A stretch of DNA of 49,638 bases, from assembly GCA_021738125.1 (NCBI GenBank), contig JAIPCR010000005.1:1-49638 (forward strand), written 5' to 3'. Made by a program: the position numbers and the translations under genes. This stretch comes from Sulfuritalea sp. (GTDB lineage: Bacteria; Pseudomonadota; Gammaproteobacteria; Burkholderiales; Methylophilaceae). Under the pieces are notes generated by a model that worked only from the letters and a program-made list of their open reading frames with translations, made no database searches and was not told the origin of the DNA. Shown here piece after piece: positions 1 to 8,583 of the stretch; positions within the stretch are counted from its first letter, which is position 1, and each line of letters opens with the position of its first letter.

Positions 1-830
1 GGACGTGTTGGTTTGCCGCTACTTCGCGCTTCTTGCTGAACACGACGGATTTCCAAGACACATTGCTCCATCACTTTAGCCATCGTTTGATGCATGGATT
101 CTGGATCACTACCTTCAACAAAATATGGTGTCCAGCCGTAGCCTTTAAACAAACTTTCTAATTCATCATGTGAAATGCGCGATAGGAGGGTTGGATTATT
201 TATTTTGTAGCCATTAAGATGCAATATAGGCAATACCGCACCATCGCGAATAGGATTCAGGAATTTGTTGGAATGCCATGAAGTTGCCAGCGGGCCGGTT
301 TCAGATTCACCATCTCCCACCATCACGGTGACGATTAAATCAGGATTATCATACGCGACCCCAAAAGCATGCGACACGCTGTAGCCAAGCTCGCCACCTT
401 CATGTATAGAGCCTGGGGTTTCTGGGGTGCAGTGACTACCGATACCACCTGGGAAAGAAAACTCTTTAAAAAACTGACGCATACCTATTTCAGTTTCACT
501 CTTGCTAGGGTATACCTCGCTGTAAGTACCTTCCAAATAAACTGGTCCCAATACACCTGGTGCACCATGGCCTGGACCCGCCATGAAAATCGCATTTAAA
601 TCATATTTATTGATAAGACGATTCATGTGAATATAAGTAAATGACAAGCCTGGACTTGAGCCCCAATGGCCAAGCAGACGGTTTTTAATATGCTCGCGTT
701 TGAGAGGTTCTTTAAGTAAAGGGTTTTCGCGTAAATAAATCATTCCTGCCGCAAGATAGTTGCAGGCACGCCAATAGGCGTGAATTCGTTCAACTTCCTC
801 TGGCAACAAGGGCGCAACTTGGGTCGTCAT
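1..830 (-). CDS. xpk: Phosphoketolase, N-terminal part (cut by window edge)
   Basis: Thiamine-diphosphate enzyme that cleaves xylulose 5-phosphate and/or fructose 6-phosphate with phosphate to acetyl phosphate plus an aldose phosphate. I translated 276 codons from the ATG at 830 to the edge without a stop. Visible family signatures are an N-terminal [10 protein letters not shown] segment, [14 protein letters not shown], the PGHGAPG loop, and GDGESETG, which is the cofactor-binding acidic loop. The family is close to 800 residues, so about a third is present. The gene follows hypE in the same direction after a 206-base gap. Whether it is co-transcribed with hyp is unclear; I saw no convincing terminator between them. 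Family call is firm; substrate preference cannot be read from this part. Confidence 0.93.
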   Translation of the reverse strand, partial: MTTQVAPLLPEEVERIHAYWRACNYLAAGMIYLRENPLLKEPLKREHIKNRLLGHWGSSPGLSFTYIHMNRLINKYDLNAIFMAGPGHGAPGVLGPVYLEGTYSEVYPSKSETEIGMRQFFKEFSFPGGIGSHCTPETPGSIHEGGELGYSVSHAFGVAYDNPDLIVTVMVGDGESETGPLATSWHSNKFLNPIRDGAVLPILHLNGYKINNPTLLSRISHDELESLFKGYGWTPYFVEGSDPESMHQTMAKVMEQCVLEIRRVQQEARSSGKPTR

Positions 831-1036
831 GATATTTAACTTTCTGTTTTACAGATATTTGAATTTAATGATTAAGTTAAGCCGTATGCCAAAACTATTG
901 CTAGTTGATGGTAGGGGGAATTGTTTGCTAAGCATTAATATCTACCTATTCTCTAGCCACATCATTACTTATAGTGCTACAACACACTACCAAAGTAATG
1001 CGACGGTTTTGTGACGATAAAAACCTCCTTATAGCT

Positions 1037-2092
1037 TCAACAGATTCTTGGCAATTGATCACCATTGAGCCAATCCACCATGCGCCTACCTCCTAGCTTG
1101 GTTTTCATTTGCACAAAACAAGCATCATCTGCAATTACAGTACCAATTACAGCTGCAGTTAGCGCCAAGGGGTGTGTACGCATTGCGTCTAGCAATTTTG
1201 CCGCATCAGCCTCTGCGCAGATGGCAATAAGCTTCCCTTCGTTAGCGACATAGAGTGGGTCCAACCCCAAGAATTCGCAGGCTGCCACAACCTGCCTATG
1301 CACGGGGATGTTATTCTCATTGAGCACCATGCCAACACCGGATTGCCGTGCAATTTCGTTAAGCGTAGTCGCTAATCCACCACGCGTGGGATCGCGTAGG
1401 ACGTGAATGTCAGCGCCTGTCGCAAGCATGACCGCAACCAATTCGTGCAGTGCAGCGCTGTCTGATTCAATGGCTGATTCGAATTGCAACCCTTCGCGTT
1501 GAGACATAATTGCCATACCGTGGTCACCGATAGTGCCGGAAAGCAAGATAGCATCGCCTGCTCGCGCACGGTCGCCAGAAGGTGAAGTGCTCCCTTGCAC
1601 ATAACCCACACCAGTGGTCGATATATAAACGCCGTCACCTTTACCACGCTCAACCACTTTAGTGTCACCTGTCACAATAGCGACGCCTGCGGCTTTGGCC
1701 ACTTGCGCCATAGAACTCACAATTCGTTGCAAATCATATAAAGCAAAACCTTCCTCCAGAATAAAGCTTGCCGAAAGCCAAAGTGGATGCGCTCCCATCA
1801 TGGCAAGATCGTTAACTGTGCCATGTACTGACAAACTGCCGATGTCACCACCAGGGAAAAATAGCGGTGAAACTACATGTGCATCAGTAGACATCACTAA
1901 ACGACTATTTGCTGGTGGTAGCGGCAACACCGCACCATCGTTACCTTGTTGCAGATATTCATTGTCGAACGCTGCGGCAAACACCACCTCAGTTAACTGT
2001 GCTGAAGCTCGTCCACCGCTACCATGACTCATGTCAACACGACCATGTTTAATATCTAGTGGACGGACATAGACTGATTTAATTTTATTCAT
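1037..2092 (-). CDS. hypE: Hydrogenase maturation protein HypE (carbamoyl dehydratase)
   Basis: HypE accepts a carbamoyl group from HypF on its C-terminal cysteine and dehydrates it with ATP to a thiocyanate, the source of the two CN ligands of the NiFe site. The protein has the N-terminal SHGSGG motif near residue 22, GNDGAVLPLP, an AIR-synthase-like fold pattern (VTGDTKV, RDPTRGGLATTLNEIA) and ends in the diagnostic PRIC with the acceptor Cys last. I chose the ATG at 2092, which overlaps the hypD stop as ATGA; a GTG three codons upstream (2101) is also open. 351 residues is normal length. It is the last gene of the hyp operon and looks complete. Confidence 0.97.
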   Translation of the reverse strand: MNKIKSVYVRPLDIKHGRVDMSHGSGGRASAQLTEVVFAAAFDNEYLQQGNDGAVLPLPPANSRLVMSTDAHVVSPLFFPGGDIGSLSVHGTVNDLAMMGAHPLWLSASFILEEGFALYDLQRIVSSMAQVAKAAGVAIVTGDTKVVERGKGDGVYISTTGVGYVQGSTSPSGDRARAGDAILLSGTIGDHGMAIMSQREGLQFESAIESDSAALHELVAVMLATGADIHVLRDPTRGGLATTLNEIARQSGVGMVLNENNIPVHRQVVAACEFLGLDPLYVANEGKLIAICAEADAAKLLDAMRTHPLALTAAVIGTVIADDACFVQMKTKLGGRRMVDWLNGDQLPRIC

Positions 2093-3213
2093 AGCGCCCA
2101 CTTAACTTCTGAAAAGCGACCATAAGTATAATGAGCCGCACAAGCCCCTTCTGAGGAAACCATGCAAGAGCCTATTGGGTTATCTGGCGTACAAATAGTG
2201 CCGAAAATCTTGCAATCCTGAGGTCGCTTTTCACCACGTAAAATGGCGCCACATTCGCAAGCTTTATGGTCTGGAACATTGGTATAAATTAAATCTGGGT
2301 AGCGTAGCTCGGCATCAAACTCGGCAAAGGCAACGCGTATTTTCAAGCCAGAAAAAGGCAGTGAACCCAACCCGCGCCACTCAAATGAGTCGCGGACTTC
2401 GAACACTTCATCCACTAGCGCTTGCGCCTTGCGGTTACCTGCCAAGGTGACCGCACGTGTAAATTCATTCTCCACTTCGGCGCGATTTTCATTTACTTGC
2501 CGCAACAACATGAGAATGCCTTGTAGCAAATCTAATGGCTCGAAACCAGATATGACAATGGGCTTATTAAAGCGTTTTGCTATGTACTGATAAGGCTGAC
2601 TGCCAATGACCGTAGAAACATGCGCTGGACCAACTAAACCTTGTAACGGCACTCCGCCTGGTTGCGTCAAAATGGCTTCCATAGCTGGTAGCGTCAGCAC
2701 ATGGTTACACAACACTGAAAAATTCGTCAGTCCGTTAGCGCGTGCCTGACGAATAATGCTGGCAGTCGGTGGTGTAGTCGTCTCAAAACCAATCGCAAAA
2801 AACACTACTTGTCGCGCTGGGTTATTCATTGCAATTTTGAGTGCATCCAACGCCGAATAAACCATACGCACATCGCCACCACGCGCTTTGGCCTTAAGTA
2901 ATGACATTTGATCGGAAGCCGGTACGCGCAGACAGTCGCCGTAACTACATAAAATCACGTCTTTTTCCATTGCCAATCGTATAGCCAGATCAACGCGGCC
3001 AATAGGTAATACGCACACCGGACAGCCTGGGCCATGAATCATTTGCACATTGGCGGGCAATATGCCGAGCAAGCCGTAGCGAGAAAGAGCGTGCGTATGC
3101 CCACCGCAAAATTCCATCAGGCGATAAGTCCGGCTTTGCTGTGCTTGCAGAGCGATGCTGTCTGTCAGGTTTTGTGCGAGTGCGCCGTCCCGAAACTCAT
3201 CAACATATTTCAT
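2089..3213 (-). CDS. hypD: Hydrogenase formation protein HypD
   Basis: HypD is the [4Fe-4S] scaffold on which, together with HypC, the Fe(CN)2CO unit is assembled. All family signatures are visible: FCGGHTH with Cys36, GPGCPVC near residue 65, and the cysteine-rich C-terminal cluster region (CECG, CKIFGTIC, CMVSSEGAC). Length 374 matches the family. The ATG overlaps the hypC stop (ATGA), and the stop overlaps the hypE start the same way, so hypC, hypD and hypE are translationally coupled, as expected for proteins acting in one complex. Confidence 0.98.
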   Translation of the reverse strand: MKYVDEFRDGALAQNLTDSIALQAQQSRTYRLMEFCGGHTHALSRYGLLGILPANVQMIHGPGCPVCVLPIGRVDLAIRLAMEKDVILCSYGDCLRVPASDQMSLLKAKARGGDVRMVYSALDALKIAMNNPARQVVFFAIGFETTTPPTASIIRQARANGLTNFSVLCNHVLTLPAMEAILTQPGGVPLQGLVGPAHVSTVIGSQPYQYIAKRFNKPIVISGFEPLDLLQGILMLLRQVNENRAEVENEFTRAVTLAGNRKAQALVDEVFEVRDSFEWRGLGSLPFSGLKIRVAFAEFDAELRYPDLIYTNVPDHKACECGAILRGEKRPQDCKIFGTICTPDNPIGSCMVSSEGACAAHYTYGRFSEVKWAL

Positions 3214-3431
3214 GTCTGGTTTGCCAGTTCTGCGAATAAAGCTAGGGTCTGCGCGGCTTCTTCCGGATCAAGCAATTGTAGTGCATAACCAACATGCACA
3301 ATCACATAATCACCCACGCGGGCACCTTGGATTAGTGAAAGTGAAATTTCTTTGCGCACACCATCAAGCTCGATGCGCGCCATGTCATCAGGCAATAATT
3401 CGACGATACATGCGGGAATGGCTAAACACAT
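3210..3431 (-). CDS. hypC: Hydrogenase maturation chaperone HypC
   Basis: HypC carries the Fe(CN)2CO group from HypD to the large-subunit precursor. The mature protein must begin with Met-Cys, because Cys2 is the iron-binding residue, so I start at 3431 (MCLAIPACIVEL) and not at the longer open frame that begins at 3485. AAAGG lies upstream of this ATG. The second conserved motif HVGYAL (His46) is present. 73 residues is typical. It sits between hypF and hypD in the order hypA-B-F-C-D-E; it would serve HoxH. Confidence 0.97.
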   Translation of the reverse strand: MCLAIPACIVELLPDDMARIELDGVRKEISLSLIQGARVGDYVIVHVGYALQLLDPEEAAQTLALFAELANQT

Positions 3432-3457
3432 AATGTGTACCTTTAAAATCCAAATTT

Positions 3458-4591
3458 TTATAAAATAAGTCGCGTAGCTACCCACGCCTGCCCCAGCGCT
3501 ATTCCGCTATCCCCTGGTGCAATGGTTTGAGCTGTAAAAATAGTCAAGCCTACTGCAGTGCACTGTATACGTAATTCTGTCGACAGCAACTTATTTAAAA
3601 AACAACCGCCGCCGCAGGTAATCGTATTGATACCGGTTCGCTCAGAAGATTGCTGCAACCAATCTCGCAGTGCAGCAACCAACGTGGCATGAAAAATTGC
3701 CGCAGAGAGATCAACATCATGTTTTGTATGGCGCACACCAGCTAAGTATATCAGCGTGGGTAACAGGTTTAACACACCATCTTGTGTAATTTCCCAGCCA
3801 TTCTGTAGCGCAGATGGCCAACCTTTAATGTCGATATAACGCGTCGCGGCCCGCTCTAAGGCAATAGCAGCCTCCGCATCAAACGTCATGGTACTGCACA
3901 GACCTAGCAAGCCTGCAGCGGCGTCAAATACGCGCCCCATGCTAGATGTTGGAGGGCAATTTAAGTCTCGCTGCAACATTAAAGCAACGGTAGCCGCAGC
4001 GAGTTGATTCGGAAAGCGTTGTGTAATCTCATTATTACGCCCTGCTTCATGAAGCACTGCTGCCGCCATGCGCCATGGCTCTTGCGCAGCACGGTCGCCC
4101 CCAGGTAAGTGTAATGGGTGCAAATGTCCGATGCGTTGGAATTCAGATCCATTCACGCATAAAAGCTCACCACCCCATGCGTTACCGTCGATTCCAAGCC
4201 CAATGCCATCTAAAGCCAAACCTAATACAGGGTTATCAATTTGGTGCTCTGCACAAATTGCAGCAATGTGCGCATGATGATGTTGTACTGCAATCAGGGG
4301 AACATCCAATTCAGCCGCCAGTTGGGCCGCAAAACGAGTCGAATGAAAGTCAGGATGGAAGTCATGGGCAATAGCATGCGGCTTGTAATCAAGCATCCGC
4401 AACAAATGTCTAGCAATTTTTTCATGCTGCCGACAAGCATCAGGACTGTCGAGATTCCCTAGACTGTTACTAATGTATGCTTCACTTCCCAAAGTGACGC
4501 AAACGGTATTATTAAAAAAAGCCCCCACAGCCAATATTGGTGGGATTTCACGAGACATTAAAATATGACACGCAATGAAATCTGCAAGCAT
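3458..4591 (-). CDS. hypF: Short HypF: carbamoyltransferase domain only
   Basis: Full HypF (about 750 residues) has acylphosphatase, two zinc-finger, YrdC-like and Kae1-like domains and converts carbamoyl phosphate plus ATP to carbamoyl-adenylate, then transfers the carbamoyl group to HypE. Here 377 residues correspond only to the last domain: the metal-binding HHHAH at 104-108, AHDFHPDFHSTRFA near 75-88, LALDGIGLG, GRVFDAAAGLLG and the nucleotide loop CGGGCFLN at 326 are all intact. No acylphosphatase or YrdC sequence precedes it: hypB ends 54 bases upstream. From memory, Ralstonia eutropha HypF1 in a hypA1B1F1CDE operon is similarly short, so this may be an established short form rather than decay. 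The start is uncertain (4591 or ATG 4558); neither has a clear ribosome site. Confidence 0.92.
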   Translation of the reverse strand: MLADFIACHILMSREIPPILAVGAFFNNTVCVTLGSEAYISNSLGNLDSPDACRQHEKIARHLLRMLDYKPHAIAHDFHPDFHSTRFAAQLAAELDVPLIAVQHHHAHIAAICAEHQIDNPVLGLALDGIGLGIDGNAWGGELLCVNGSEFQRIGHLHPLHLPGGDRAAQEPWRMAAAVLHEAGRNNEITQRFPNQLAAATVALMLQRDLNCPPTSSMGRVFDAAAGLLGLCSTMTFDAEAAIALERAATRYIDIKGWPSALQNGWEITQDGVLNLLPTLIYLAGVRHTKHDVDLSAAIFHATLVAALRDWLQQSSERTGINTITCGGGCFLNKLLSTELRIQCTAVGLTIFTAQTIAPGDSGIALGQAWVATRLIL

Positions 4592-4645
4592 GAAAATATT
4601 GCTTTTTTGATTTATCGACTTACAGAAGGAAGTTCGATTGCACGC

Positions 4646-5518
4646 TCACGCCAGAACTGATGTTCGCTGTGCATTTTCAATCCACGCCAGCCAAGCATCC
4701 ATTCCGTCACCACTTTGTGCCGATAGCTGAATAATTTCAATCTCTGGATTAACACGCTGCGCATTGGCAATTGCTTCTGCAACATTAAAGTTTAAATAAG
4801 GCAATAAATCACACTTATTAAGCAGCATTAAGCGTGCAGCGCGAAACATATCTGGATATTTAAGCGGCTTATCTTCACCCTCAGTCACCGATAATATCAC
4901 CACCTTAGCTGCCTCACCCAAATCAAATGCAGCGGGGCAAACCAAATTGCCGACATTCTCGATAAACAGCAGAGTTCCTTCTATTAGAGCAAGCTGCTCA
5001 ACTGCATAGCCAACCATACTCGCATCTAAGTGACAGCCTTTCCCTGTGTTAATTTGAATCGCTGGAACACCTGTGGTACGGATACGTTCTGCATCATTAT
5101 CAGTTTGCTGATCACCTTCGATTACCGCCATACCCTGCTTTGCCTTTAACGCATTAAGCGTACGTACCAATAATGTGGTTTTGCCTGAGCCAGGACTAGA
5201 AACTAAATTGAGCACGAGCATATTATGTGCTGCAAAAAAGCCACGATTATTGGCGGCGATGGCATCATTTTTAGCAAAAAGATCACGCTCAACTCGGATA
5301 ACGCGAGACTGTACTGAGTCTAGTGCTTGCAATGCGCTTAACTGCGACGCATTGTCGGTCGACTGTTCAAATGATTGCGCGTGATGATGCTCAACATCAT
5401 CCGCGTGAGAATGTGGTTTTGGCGTTCGGAAAGAAACAGGGCCGCGACTTTGTAAACGCGGAGGGCGCTTACCTCCAATGAGTACCTCTAAACTACCACA
5501 ACCACAAGTACCACACAT
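4646..5518 (-). CDS. hypB: Hydrogenase nickel incorporation GTPase HypB
   Basis: GTPase that with HypA delivers nickel to the hydrogenase large subunit. It has the N-terminal high-affinity nickel motif MCGTCGCG, a modest histidine patch ([11 protein letters not shown], residues 36-46), P-loop SSPGSGKTT at 107-115, the G-domain metal residues in GCHLD (Cys161, His163) and VGNLVCP (Cys194), and the base-recognition NKCD at 234-237. TTGGAG precedes the ATG. The His patch is much smaller than in nickel-storing HypB forms, so bulk nickel storage is doubtful. Its TGA stop is in the same frame as hypF, with 18 sense codons between stop and hypF ATG. Confidence 0.97.
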   Translation of the reverse strand: MCGTCGCGSLEVLIGGKRPPRLQSRGPVSFRTPKPHSHADDVEHHHAQSFEQSTDNASQLSALQALDSVQSRVIRVERDLFAKNDAIAANNRGFFAAHNMLVLNLVSSPGSGKTTLLVRTLNALKAKQGMAVIEGDQQTDNDAERIRTTGVPAIQINTGKGCHLDASMVGYAVEQLALIEGTLLFIENVGNLVCPAAFDLGEAAKVVILSVTEGEDKPLKYPDMFRAARLMLLNKCDLLPYLNFNVAEAIANAQRVNPEIEIIQLSAQSGDGMDAWLAWIENAQRTSVLA

Positions 5519-5643
5519 AACGACTCCAAACTTGATAATACATTTTAGAAATTCAATAGAAATAGTCTACACCCAACCGCTTTTGCATTGACAGACGAAA
5601 ACTCAATCTTTACACATATCTTGTGCCGAGCTTTGGTTAAGCT

Positions 5644-5985
5644 CTATTCGACCGCAAGGTCTTTCACGCGCATGTGATTGCCTGCAGTAATTTTTAAGCG
5701 GGGGCTGCCACAGACAGCACACAATCCATACTGCTCCTGCATTTCAAACTCTGCACTGCACGCTAAACAAATACCAGCTCCTGGTGTTTCAATAATTTGT
5801 AATTGCGCATCTTCAGCCAAAGTGCCACGCGATACCGCATCGAAACAAAATCGCATAGCATCAGGCTCAATTGCGGCCAATTTACCTATTTCTAACACTA
5901 CGAGACGAACGTGCTTAAAATTTTGGACGCGTGCAGATTCTTCAATAATTTGCAGAACACTTTCAGCCAGTGACATCTCATGCAT
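5644..5985 (-). CDS. hypA: Hydrogenase nickel incorporation protein HypA
   Basis: Nickel metallochaperone that works with HypB. It begins with MHEMSL, whose His2 is the nickel ligand, and carries the structural zinc site as two CxxC pairs (Cys73/76 and Cys89/92). Length 113 is typical. It lies 33 bases after hupE and 125 bases before hypB, all on the same strand. The 125-base gap to hypB is the widest inside the operon and contains no feature I recognise. Confidence 0.97.
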   Translation of the reverse strand: MHEMSLAESVLQIIEESARVQNFKHVRLVVLEIGKLAAIEPDAMRFCFDAVSRGTLAEDAQLQIIETPGAGICLACSAEFEMQEQYGLCAVCGSPRLKITAGNHMRVKDLAVE

Positions 5986-6018
5986 GATTAAAGTGATCTA
6001 ATCAGGCCACCTAATTAG

Positions 6019-6618
6019 TTAAGAAACAAAATAGAGCGTGCCACCGAACATGGCAATGCAAGCACCTATCAAGCGCAACCATTGCAGACGCCCAATTTTA
6101 GCTAAACCTGTTGCCATCGCAATTCCTACAATATGTAACAACGCCGTAGAGAGCATGAAACCTAATACATAACTTAGCCCAGAGGCACTTTTAGGCAATT
6201 CGGTAACGTGTGCATAGCCATGGAATAAGGCGAACATGCCGACGATACAAGCACTGGCTGATAAAGGCAGTTGAATTGCTACTGCAACTAAAAAACCTAA
6301 TGCAATCAATGAGAAAAATATGCCGCCCTCAACAAAATGTAGCGACGTTTCAGTCATACCGAATAGGCCACCAAGTGCCATGACACTCACGAACGTTAAG
6401 GGGATGACCCACAAAGAGCGACCACCCATTTGCCTTGCCCATAAACCAACGGCAAGCATCGCACAGAGATGATCTAAACCAAGAAAAGGATGCAAAACTC
6501 CATGCGACCAGCCGCTTGCGACACCGTCACCAATATGGGCGTGCGCTAAACTGGGTAAAAACACCAAAATCAGCACTGAGAGTACTGTTTTAAAAATCCA
6601 TTTATAATTTATCATCAT
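6019..6618 (-). CDS. hupE: HupE/UreJ-family nickel permease
   Basis: Small membrane protein for nickel entry, normally linked to hydrogenase or urease. It has a signal peptide ending near LPSLAHA (about residue 27), the family signature HPFLGLDH at 43-50, and then about six hydrophobic segments with a second histidine region (FALFHGYAH). Length 199 is typical. It is the first gene of the minus-strand operon and diverges from hoxF over a 159-base region, so nickel uptake and hyp genes would be expressed together. A double ATG starts the frame; I kept the first. Confidence 0.93.
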   Translation of the reverse strand: MMINYKWIFKTVLSVLILVFLPSLAHAHIGDGVASGWSHGVLHPFLGLDHLCAMLAVGLWARQMGGRSLWVIPLTFVSVMALGGLFGMTETSLHFVEGGIFFSLIALGFLVAVAIQLPLSASACIVGMFALFHGYAHVTELPKSASGLSYVLGFMLSTALLHIVGIAMATGLAKIGRLQWLRLIGACIAMFGGTLYFVS

Positions 6619-6777
6619 TTGTCACAATCTATTCATATAAAAAATTGATTTTAAAGCCATTTGATTGAGTAATCACCCCTATAATTATATACAGGATTTA
6701 AGTAGTACGTGGGCAGTTACTTTAAATTGAAGTGCAGGAATGCAATCTAGCATCAAACTATTTGAAAGATTTTTATA
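6619..6777. promoter_or_regulatory. Divergent promoter region of hupE-hyp and hoxFUYHW
   Basis: This is the only intergenic space between the two divergent hydrogenase operons, so both main promoters should be here. It is AT-rich and contains TATAAT at 6680-6685, inside a stretch that also reads as a -10-like box on the other strand. No good -35 partner at 16-18 bases was found for either direction. I looked for the TGGCAC-N5-TTGCW pattern of sigma-54 promoters, known for some hox operons, and did not find it. Promoter assignment is therefore positional. Confidence 0.5.
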
Positions 6778-8583
6778 ATGAGTCAAATTACTACTCATGC
6801 TGAGTATTTAGATCCAATACTCGCTCACTATAAACTCAACCAACATAACTTGCTGCAAATGCTCCGCGAAGCACAAGAGCACTTCGGCTATATTCACCCG
6901 GAAGCTATTGATTATCTAGAGCAGCAATTGCAATTACCACGCTCAATGGTTGAAGGTGTTGCGAGCTTTTACTCGCTACTCTATCTGCAACCGCATGGTG
7001 AGTACCGTGTATTATTTTCAGACAATATCACTGACCGAATGCTTGGTAATATGGATTTAATGGAAAGCATGTGCGGTCAGTTGTGGGTTGAAGCCGGCAA
7101 AGTTTCTGAAGACGGTTTGGTCAGTATTAATACCACGTCATGTACGGGTATGTGCGATCAAGGACCGGCAGTTCTCATTAACAATATCGCCATTAATCAC
7201 TTAACACAAGATCGCATCAACTCATTATGCGAATTGATTCGCGAGCGGGTGCCTTTATCTGGATGGCCACTAGAGTTTTTCGCCATAGAAGACAATATCC
7301 ACAAAAAAGATATCTTACTTGATAGCAATTTTAAATTTGGCTCGGCACTTGCAGAGGTGCTACAACGTAGCTCTGAAGAAATTTTGCAGGAAATAAAAAC
7401 ATCCAAATTGCGTGGTCGTGGAGGCGCAGGATTTTCAACAGGTTCAAAGTGGGAGTTTTGCCGCACTGCACCAGGTGCGCAACATTATGTAGTGTGCAAC
7501 GCTGACGAAGGTGAACCTGGCACATTCAAGGATCGCGTATTGCTCAACAGCTATGCCGATATGGTGTTCGAGGGCATGACGATCTGTGCGCACGTCATTG
7601 GGGCGAAAAAAGGCTTTATCTATCTGCGCGGAGAATATCGCTATTTATTGGATCATTTACATGCGATTCTGCAACGTCGCCGCCAGCAATCGTTATTAGG
7701 CAATAACATACTTGGTTATACTGACTTTAATTTCGACATTGAAATTCATCTGGGCGCAGGCGCTTATATCTGTGGCGAAGAATCGGCTTTAATTGAATCT
7801 CTTGAGGGAAAACGCGGGACACCACGCAATCGTCCACCGTTCCCAGTCACCAGTGGCTATCTCAACCAACCTACAGTGGTAAACAACGTTGAGACCTTTG
7901 CTGCTGCCAGCTTGATTGGCTTACATGGCGGCGCATGGTATGCAAACATTGGCACCGAAACTTCAAGTGGCACAAAAATACTTTCAGTTTCTGGCGATTG
8001 TGCACATCCTGGCCTGTATGAATACCCCTTTGGCGTAACGGTAGCGCAGGTGCTGGCAGATTGCGGTGCAAAAAATACGCAGGCCGTGCAAATCAGTGGC
8101 CCATCGGGCATTTGTATCGCTGCAAATGAGTTCGAGCGACGTATTGCTTTTGATGATTTGCCGACAGCAGGTGCCTTTATGGTGTTCGATCAAAGTCGGG
8201 ATATGTTTGAAGTTGCACGTAATTTCGTACATTTTTTCAAGCATGAGAGCTGCGGTTTTTGTACGCCATGCCGTGTTGGCACCTCTTTGCTGTCAAACAT
8301 GATGAATAAGTTAGCGAACGGTCATGGCTCACCTTATGATTTCGCCGAAATCGAAAAACTAAATGAGCTGCTGTTATCAACCAGTCACTGCGGTTTGGGG
8401 CATTCCGCTTGCAACCCTGTCCTGGATACCATTGCCAAGTTTCGCCCGGCCTACGACAAACGCTTAACACACAAAGAATATATCCCCGCCTTCGATCTTG
8501 ATTACGCCTTATCTCAGGCGCGTCAGATGACAGGCCGCGATGACACTGGAGCACATTTGGAGCGTATACATGTCTCAAAATAG
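6778..8583 (+). CDS. hoxF: NAD-reducing hydrogenase diaphorase subunit HoxF
   Basis: Flavoprotein subunit that passes electrons from the hydrogenase module to NAD+. It is the fused form: a NuoE-like part (about 1-150) followed by a NuoF-like part. The latter shows the FMN loop GRGGAGF at 213-219, the NADH-site sequence CNADEGEPGTF from 240, and the [4Fe-4S] ligands CGFCTPC (492, 495, 498) plus HCGLG (Cys538). In the NuoE-like part I see Cys99 and SCTGMC (122, 126) but not the usual leading C-x4-C pair of NuoE. Length 601 matches HoxF of soluble hydrogenases. It heads the plus-strand operon and overlaps hoxU by 14 bases. Confidence 0.97.
   Translation: MSQITTHAEYLDPILAHYKLNQHNLLQMLREAQEHFGYIHPEAIDYLEQQLQLPRSMVEGVASFYSLLYLQPHGEYRVLFSDNITDRMLGNMDLMESMCGQLWVEAGKVSEDGLVSINTTSCTGMCDQGPAVLINNIAINHLTQDRINSLCELIRERVPLSGWPLEFFAIEDNIHKKDILLDSNFKFGSALAEVLQRSSEEILQEIKTSKLRGRGGAGFSTGSKWEFCRTAPGAQHYVVCNADEGEPGTFKDRVLLNSYADMVFEGMTICAHVIGAKKGFIYLRGEYRYLLDHLHAILQRRRQQSLLGNNILGYTDFNFDIEIHLGAGAYICGEESALIESLEGKRGTPRNRPPFPVTSGYLNQPTVVNNVETFAAASLIGLHGGAWYANIGTETSSGTKILSVSGDCAHPGLYEYPFGVTVAQVLADCGAKNTQAVQISGPSGICIAANEFERRIAFDDLPTAGAFMVFDQSRDMFEVARNFVHFFKHESCGFCTPCRVGTSLLSNMMNKLANGHGSPYDFAEIEKLNELLLSTSHCGLGHSACNPVLDTIAKFRPAYDKRLTHKEYIPAFDLDYALSQARQMTGRDDTGAHLERIHVSK

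Noticed and set aside
369..599. Plus-strand 76-codon open frame
   Set aside because: It lies antisense inside the phosphoketolase frame, which has clear family motifs.
829..1014. Plus-strand 61-codon frame in the gap between phosphoketolase and hypE
   Set aside because: No ribosome site, low-complexity composition and no recognisable protein features; the gap reads as ordinary intergenic DNA.
6619..6777. Sigma-54 promoter for the hydrogenase operons
   Set aside because: No TGGCAC-N5-TTGCW pattern on either strand.
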